From the NCBI GenBank assembly GCA_965153355.1, contig OZ231128.1:52204001-52268000 (forward strand): a stretch of DNA of 64,000 nucleotides, written 5' to 3'. The DNA comes from Flaccisagitta enflata (taxonomy: Eukaryota; Chaetognatha; Sagittoidea; Aphragmophora). Numbering within the stretch: the first letter of the stretch is position 1; every line of letters starts with the position of its first letter. Both the position numbers and the translations under genes were made by a program. Below the pieces are notes generated by a model. It was not told the DNA's origin. It saw only the letters and a program-made list of their open reading frames with translations, and searched no databases. Shown piece by piece: positions 59,492 through 64,000 of the stretch.

Positions 59492-60033
59492 TAGGGTGGT
59501 CCGGAATTGGGTCAAATTTCATATATTGATATACTTGAGCCCTCTGCACAAATGTTGTATAAAAGAAGGATTTCTCAAAAGCTGGGATGTGAAATCAAAC
59601 AAGAGACCTTGTCAGCAAAATCATAGGCTTGCTATGTGGATTTTTAGTCGCGTGCTACGCGACTCTATAAGCCACTTTGTCGGTCGGTCGGTCGGTCGGT
59701 CCGTTGGTCGGTCCGTAACAAAGTCGTTTTAAAGGCTTTTTATCACGTTTTTCATGTCTCTGAATAGTGTAGAAGAACCTCGGAGTAGTAAATAGCTGTT
59801 TGAAATGTCTTTTTGAAAAAAAAAATGTTTGTCTGTCTGTCTGCCTCACTGTTTTTGAAAGTGCCGATGCACGCGACTTAGGTCTAATGACCTTGTTTTT
59901 TAGTTTTGCCGCCATGGTTTAATCTTCAAATACAGACCTCTACTTGTGGGAAAACCTTCTTATTTGGTGAGTTTATGCAACAAACTAGAGTATATCATTT
60001 TTTGAAATTTGACCCTATTTCATGACCACCCTA
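59492..60033. mobile_element. MITE with TAGGGTGGTC ends and 8-bp target duplication
   Basis: Termini TAGGGTGGTCCGGAATTGGG and its diverged complement at the right (about 45 bp alignable). Flanking duplication TTCTACAT at 59484-59491 and 60034-60041. A family A element (59641-59897) is nested inside. Confidence 0.9.
59641..59897 (-). mobile_element. Family A element nested in the TAGGGTGGTC MITE
   Basis: TTTTTAGTCGCGTGCTACGC hairpin, (GGTC)n, unusual interior, GATGCACGCGACTTAGG and ACCTTGTT end. Confidence 0.8.
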
Positions 60034-60102
60034 TTCTACATTGTTTAACTGAATTGTTTACCTGAATTTTCTCCTAAAATGCTGTTCTGTAATAATCACT
60101 TT

Positions 60103-60205
60103 TTGGGCAGCGGCCCTGAAGGGGTCGATGACCTATGCTTTCACACATATGGGGAATTTTCTCCTCCTCCTTCTTCTCCTTCTTCTTCTTCTTCGTACCC
60201 CCCCT
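60103..60205. mobile_element. Family D left arm only
   Basis: TTTTTGGGCAGCGGCCCTGA, GGGTCGATGACCTATGC, TTTTCTCCTCCTCC, then ends in TACCCCCCCTACG. Confidence 0.7.
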
Positions 60206-60389
60206 ACGTTTCTCCAAGCACGGTAATTCTTGGATATCATTTATTTTCAGCCTTTTTGTTTTTAATACATGATGTACTGAGCCTAAAATACAAATTTCAT
60301 CATCGCAGCTTGATAAAATCAACTGTCGATTTCCCTTCATTCATCACCACTGTAAGGTGGTTGTGGTGAAAATGTTGAAATTTGGTCGC

Positions 60390-60645
60390 TTTGTGCTCAA
60401 AATTGGGCCACTTTGCGTTTGAAATTGAAACCAAAATCCATGAGATTATGAAACTAGAGCTCAAGAGCTAATCAGTGGTGCAATCTGCATGTTGCTATCA
60501 TTTATTGTTAAGATTTGAGAGCTTTTCAAAGATGGAAGGGTATGAGGGTTATTTTATCAGATGAACTAGGTGGTTAATTTTGACATTTTTTACAATTCTT
60601 AATTTATCTCCGCTTTGGATGGACCAATTTGGATGAAATTTGTAA
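60390..60645 (+). repeat. ~255-bp dispersed repeat, copy 1
   Basis: CAGTGGTGCAATCTGCATGT, GCTATCATTTATTGTTAAGA, ATCTCCGCTTTGGATGGACC; direct copy at 61595-61850. A related inverted pair is 60785-60885 and 62215-62320. Confidence 0.85.
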
Positions 60646-61594
60646 CCAAACTGAAGATTTTTTGATGCTCTAACTAAATATGGCAATATTTTTGATTGAT
60701 ATGACCCTCAATATTTTGGGGAGACTCTAGAAGCAGGAGTTAGAAAGAGAATTTTTTTGTCATTATGGCTACTTTGGTCAAAAAATTAGGGTACCACCGA
60801 TAGAGAAAAAGACAAAAAAATCCATGAGCAAATTAAACTTCAGCTCAAGATCTAACCAGTGGTGCAATCAGCATGTCAGTTTGTTGAAGTGTATAGATTA
60901 GCTTGTACCGAAATGACAATAATCAATAAAATCAGAATTCTACAAGTAGTTCTTGTTGTGGGGCTGTCTTGGGCTTCTAATGACATCAATTGCAGTTTGA
61001 AAATTTTGCATTTGCTGGCCGCGCCTTACCTTGAAATTTCCTTTTGCCTATAGGAAACCCAAAAATTCAAGTTACTAAAATCCCATTTTTGACTGCATAT
61101 TTGAAATCTGCATGAAAAACTGATAATTGAAAGTGCTTTTATTTTTTCAAAATTCCTACGGGATCATAGTTAAAATTCATCTTGAAGATATGACAAAAAA
61201 GTATGTTCGGCAATTTTCAAAGAAATTAAAGAGAAAGGTAAGTTTTGCAAACTTCAACGCTTATTTTAAGCACCTTCTAGTTGGAATTTTGAAAAAAGGA
61301 AAGCGCTTTCAATTAACAGTTTTTTCAAATCTGCAGTCAAAACAGACATTTAAGCATTTTGAAATTTTTGGTTCCCCATAGAGGTAGGTTTTACCAAAGG
61401 TAAGATGCGGAAAGCTTATGGTAGGATTCTAGTGGCAAAACTGATCTTAACAGGAGCCCAAGACAGCCCCACAGCATAAAGCGCATGTAGAATACCAGAT
61501 TTATCACTTTTCATCATTTAGGTACAAGCTAATATAGATTTGGCAGAGCTTCAAAAATCAGTGGATATATTAAATGACATTTTTTGGTAATTTT

Positions 61595-61850
61595 GCCCAT
61601 TTTGGGCTGAAAATCGAGCCACTTCGCTTTAAAAATTTGACTCAAAATCCATGAAATCATAAAACTAGAGCTTCATGACTAACCAGTGGTGCAATCTGCA
61701 TGTTGCTATCATTTTTTGTTAAGATTTAAGAGCTCTTCAAAGATGGTAGGGTATGAGGGTTAATTTACCTGATGAATTTGGTGTTCAACTTTGACATTTT
61801 TTACAATTTTTGACATATCTCCGCTTTGGAGGGACCAATGTGGTGATATT
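61595..61850 (+). repeat. ~255-bp dispersed repeat, copy 2
   Basis: About 85% like 60390-60645; a family D right arm is fused at its end. Confidence 0.85.
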
Positions 61851-61854
61851 CAAT

Positions 61855-61981
61855 GGGAATTTGAGGCTTGAGAAGCTTGTGGGGGAACAGATGTACGGAC
61901 GTACGGACGGACAAAAGGTCATGGAAATTCACCCCTGTGTCCTATGTGACATCAGACCTTTGGGGACGCTGCCCAAAAAAG
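61855..61981. mobile_element. Family D right arm only
   Basis: GTACGGACGTACGGACGG, GGAAATTCACCCCTGTGTCC, GACCTTTGGGGACGCTGCCC then AAAAAAG. Confidence 0.65.
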
Positions 61982-62365
61982 TGACAAAAAACAGCCTTTA
62001 AGATACTATTTTGTGTGTGGGGGGGAAAGGGCAGAGCAGTGTGGGTGGGGCTGGATGCGTAACTTGTTTAATTTGCCCATGGATTTCACTTCGTTTTCCA
62101 ACTCCAAAGAGCCCGAAATTTGTGACCAAAGTAACTAAAATGACAAAAAGTTGACTTTTTTTTCACCGGCTTCTCGAGTTTCCCACTGATCTTTGAAGCT
62201 CTGCCAAATCTATATGCTTTAACATATTGACATGCCGATTGCACCAATGGTTAGATCTTGAGCTGTGGTTTAATTTGCTCATGAATTTTTTTTCTTTTTC
62301 TTGTTCGGATGTTTCCAAATTATATGACCAAAGTAGCCAAAATTGCAAGAAAAAAATTTATTTTT

Positions 62366-62880
62366 TGGGCAGTGGCCCCTAAGGAGACAAAATCCTATAG
62401 AACACAGGGGGACTTTCATTCGTCATTCCATCTGTCCTTCTGTTTGTCCCCCCTATAAGGCCTCTCAGACTTAATATTTGCCCTCTCAGGCCTGAAATAT
62501 GCTGACTCAGGCCTAAAATCTGCCCTCTGAGACCTGAAATATGTCCTTTGAGGCCTGAAGTCTGCCCTCTGAGGCCAGAAATCTGCTCTCTGAGACCTGA
62601 TCTTTGCCATCCCAGGCCTACAATCTGCCCACTTAGGCTTGAAATCTACCCTCCCAGGCCTGAAATCTACCCTCTCCAGCCTGAAATCTGCCCTTTCAGG
62701 CCTGAAATCTGCTGTCTCAGGTCTTAAATCCACTGTTTCAGGCCTGAAAATCTGCCCTCTGAGGCCTGATGTCTGTCATCTGCAGTCTGAGATGTGCCCT
62801 CTCAGGCCTGAAATCCACCCTCTTAGACCTGAAATCTGCCCTCTCAGGCCTGAAGCCTGCTTTCTCAGGCCCTCTTACCT
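62366..62880. mobile_element. Family D left half (outer element)
   Basis: TTTTTTGGGCAGTGGCCCCT, AACACAGGGGGACTTTCATT, then about 400 bp of CTCAGGCCTGAAATCTGCC satellite. The matching right half appears to be 63606-63890. Confidence 0.7.
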
Positions 62881-63039
62881 CAATATACACTTTTTATTTT
62901 TTATAAGAACCTAGTTTATAAGAACATCAAGGCTTGTAATTGCCCCAAAATTAAGAACATCATAGTTTTTTATTAGTAGCTATCTCTATCTCTTTTGAAG
63001 GCTTCGGCCAAAAAATGATGTTCTTGTAAAAAATAACTA

Positions 63040-63605
63040 GTCATCCAAGGATCGCACATGGTCAGCGGTACCCGATGCCCTGCTTGGGGTGACCAAGTGA
63101 AGTCGTGGAGTGAGAGCAGGGCAGCGGCCCCAAAGGGCCGATGTCCTGTAGGACACAGGGGGGAATTTCCAGACGTCCTGAGGGGGAATATAGCAGGCCT
63201 AAGAGGTAATTGAGGCAGGGTTTGAGGTCTGGGGTGAAGATTTATGCCTGAAGATTAGATTTGAGGTCTGGGGGCAGGCTTTAGGCCTTGGGGGCAGATT
63301 TGAGGCCTGGGGGGCTGATTTGAGGCCTGGAATGCTGATTTGAGGTCAGGAGAGCGGATTTGAGGCCTTGAGAGCTGATTTGAGGCCTGGAGAGCTGATT
63401 TGAGGCCCGGAGAGCTGATTTTAGGCCTGGAGGGCTAATTTGAGGGCTTAGAGGGCCTAAATCAGGCCTGAGAGTAAGGATATGAGGCCTCGATGGCCAA
63501 CCGGGGGGGGGGACGGACGGAAGGACGGACGGACGGACGGACGTATGGAAATTCCCCCCTGTGTCCTACAGGACATCGGCCCTTTGGGGCCGCTGCCCAA
63601 AAAGT
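63040..63605. mobile_element. Family D foldback element (inner, complete)
   Basis: Extended left end ATGGTCAGCGGTACCCGATG; CAGGGCAGCGGCCCCAAAGG; interior TGAGGCCTGGAGAGCTGATT satellite; GGACGGACGGAC; right GTCCTACAGGACATCGGCCC and GGGGCCGCTGCCCAAAAAG. Confidence 0.85.
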
Positions 63606-63890
63606 GTAGTCCTCTCGACCTTCTAGTCCTCAAATCAGCACTTTCAGGCCTCGAATCTGGTTTCTCAGGCATCATTTCAGCCCTCTACTTTCACAGCCAC
63701 AGGCTTCAAATTAGCCATCTCAAGGACAGACGGATGGAAGGACAAACAAAAGTCCCTGTGTGTTCTACAAGACTTTGTCCCCTTTTGGGCCGCTGCCCTG
63801 CTTCCCCTCACTCAAATTCACAATCAGGTAAAGCAGGGCAACGGGTATCGCTGACCACATATTGCCATTGGGCGACTGGTTAGCACCTGC
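63606..63890. mobile_element. Family D right half (outer element) with extended end
   Basis: Remaining CAGGCCT satellite, GACGGATGGAAGGAC, CTTTTGGGCCGCTGCCCTGC, then AAGCAGGGCAACGGGTATCG and CTGACCACATATTGCC. Confidence 0.65.
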
Positions 63891-64000
63891 CTCTAGAGTC
63901 TTCCAAAAATTTTGAGGGTCATATTGATCAAAAATTTTACCAGATTCATTTAGAGCATGAAAAAATCTTCAATTTGGTCACCAATTTCGTCCAAATAAGT

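Overview
The window looks like intron- and repeat-dominated nuclear DNA of a multicellular animal, probably an invertebrate; I cannot name the species. Evidence: coding sequence appears only as short exons bounded by GT-AG splice sites, with AATAAA signals after two stops. Decayed non-LTR (CR1/L2-like) reverse transcriptase fragments are present. Microsatellites of (GA)n, (TG)n, (TTG)n and (GACG)n are very abundant, and most of the remaining sequence is short non-autonomous transposons. Nearly every long open frame here is a microsatellite or satellite read through and is not a gene.

Best-supported gene: a minus-strand DUF229 (sulfatase/alkaline-phosphatase-fold) protein. Its C-terminal half is in four exons, 56744-56476, 55244-55163, 53728-53612 and 51646-51524. 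All splice phases agree and the family motifs follow in the right order. The intron between the last two visible exons is filled by a ~40-bp satellite whose unit matches the 3' end of the upstream exon plus its splice donor. A mariner-type MITE sits inside that satellite. A second exon with strong splice sites (59387-59268) lies upstream on the same strand.

Other coding evidence: (i) a two-exon plus-strand gene at 37974-40445 for a small secreted prepropeptide with a dibasic site and a Cys-rich C-terminus; (ii) divergent from it, a minus-strand first exon at 36737-36564 encoding an N-terminal membrane anchor and ending in a perfect donor; (iii) a Cys-rich, acidic-tailed exon at 47248-47431 with a strong acceptor, preceded by another exon-like frame; (iv) a GC-rich terminal exon at about 28203-28613 with a poly(A) signal, interrupted by a transposon; (v) a minus-strand exon-like frame at 49060-48413 carrying long Asn tracts.

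Mobile DNA layout: Family A (about 30 copies, 0.15-0.4 kb or longer) ends in a terminal hairpin whose stem varies by compensatory changes, has short internal (CGGT)n-like arrays and often carries a satellite. Family D (about ten copies) is a foldback element with GGGCAGCGGCCCC ends and internal satellites. Family E is a 29-bp-satellite array closed by a palindrome built on GTGTTCCAC. Five cut-and-paste elements have clear inverted termini and exact 8-bp target duplications (19021-19632, 32743-33202, 37393-37740, 42552-43505, 59492-60033); one more (52059-52651) has a TA duplication. Several are nested, giving a relative history. The most unusual feature is this set of hairpin-ended elements that carry and disperse satellite arrays.
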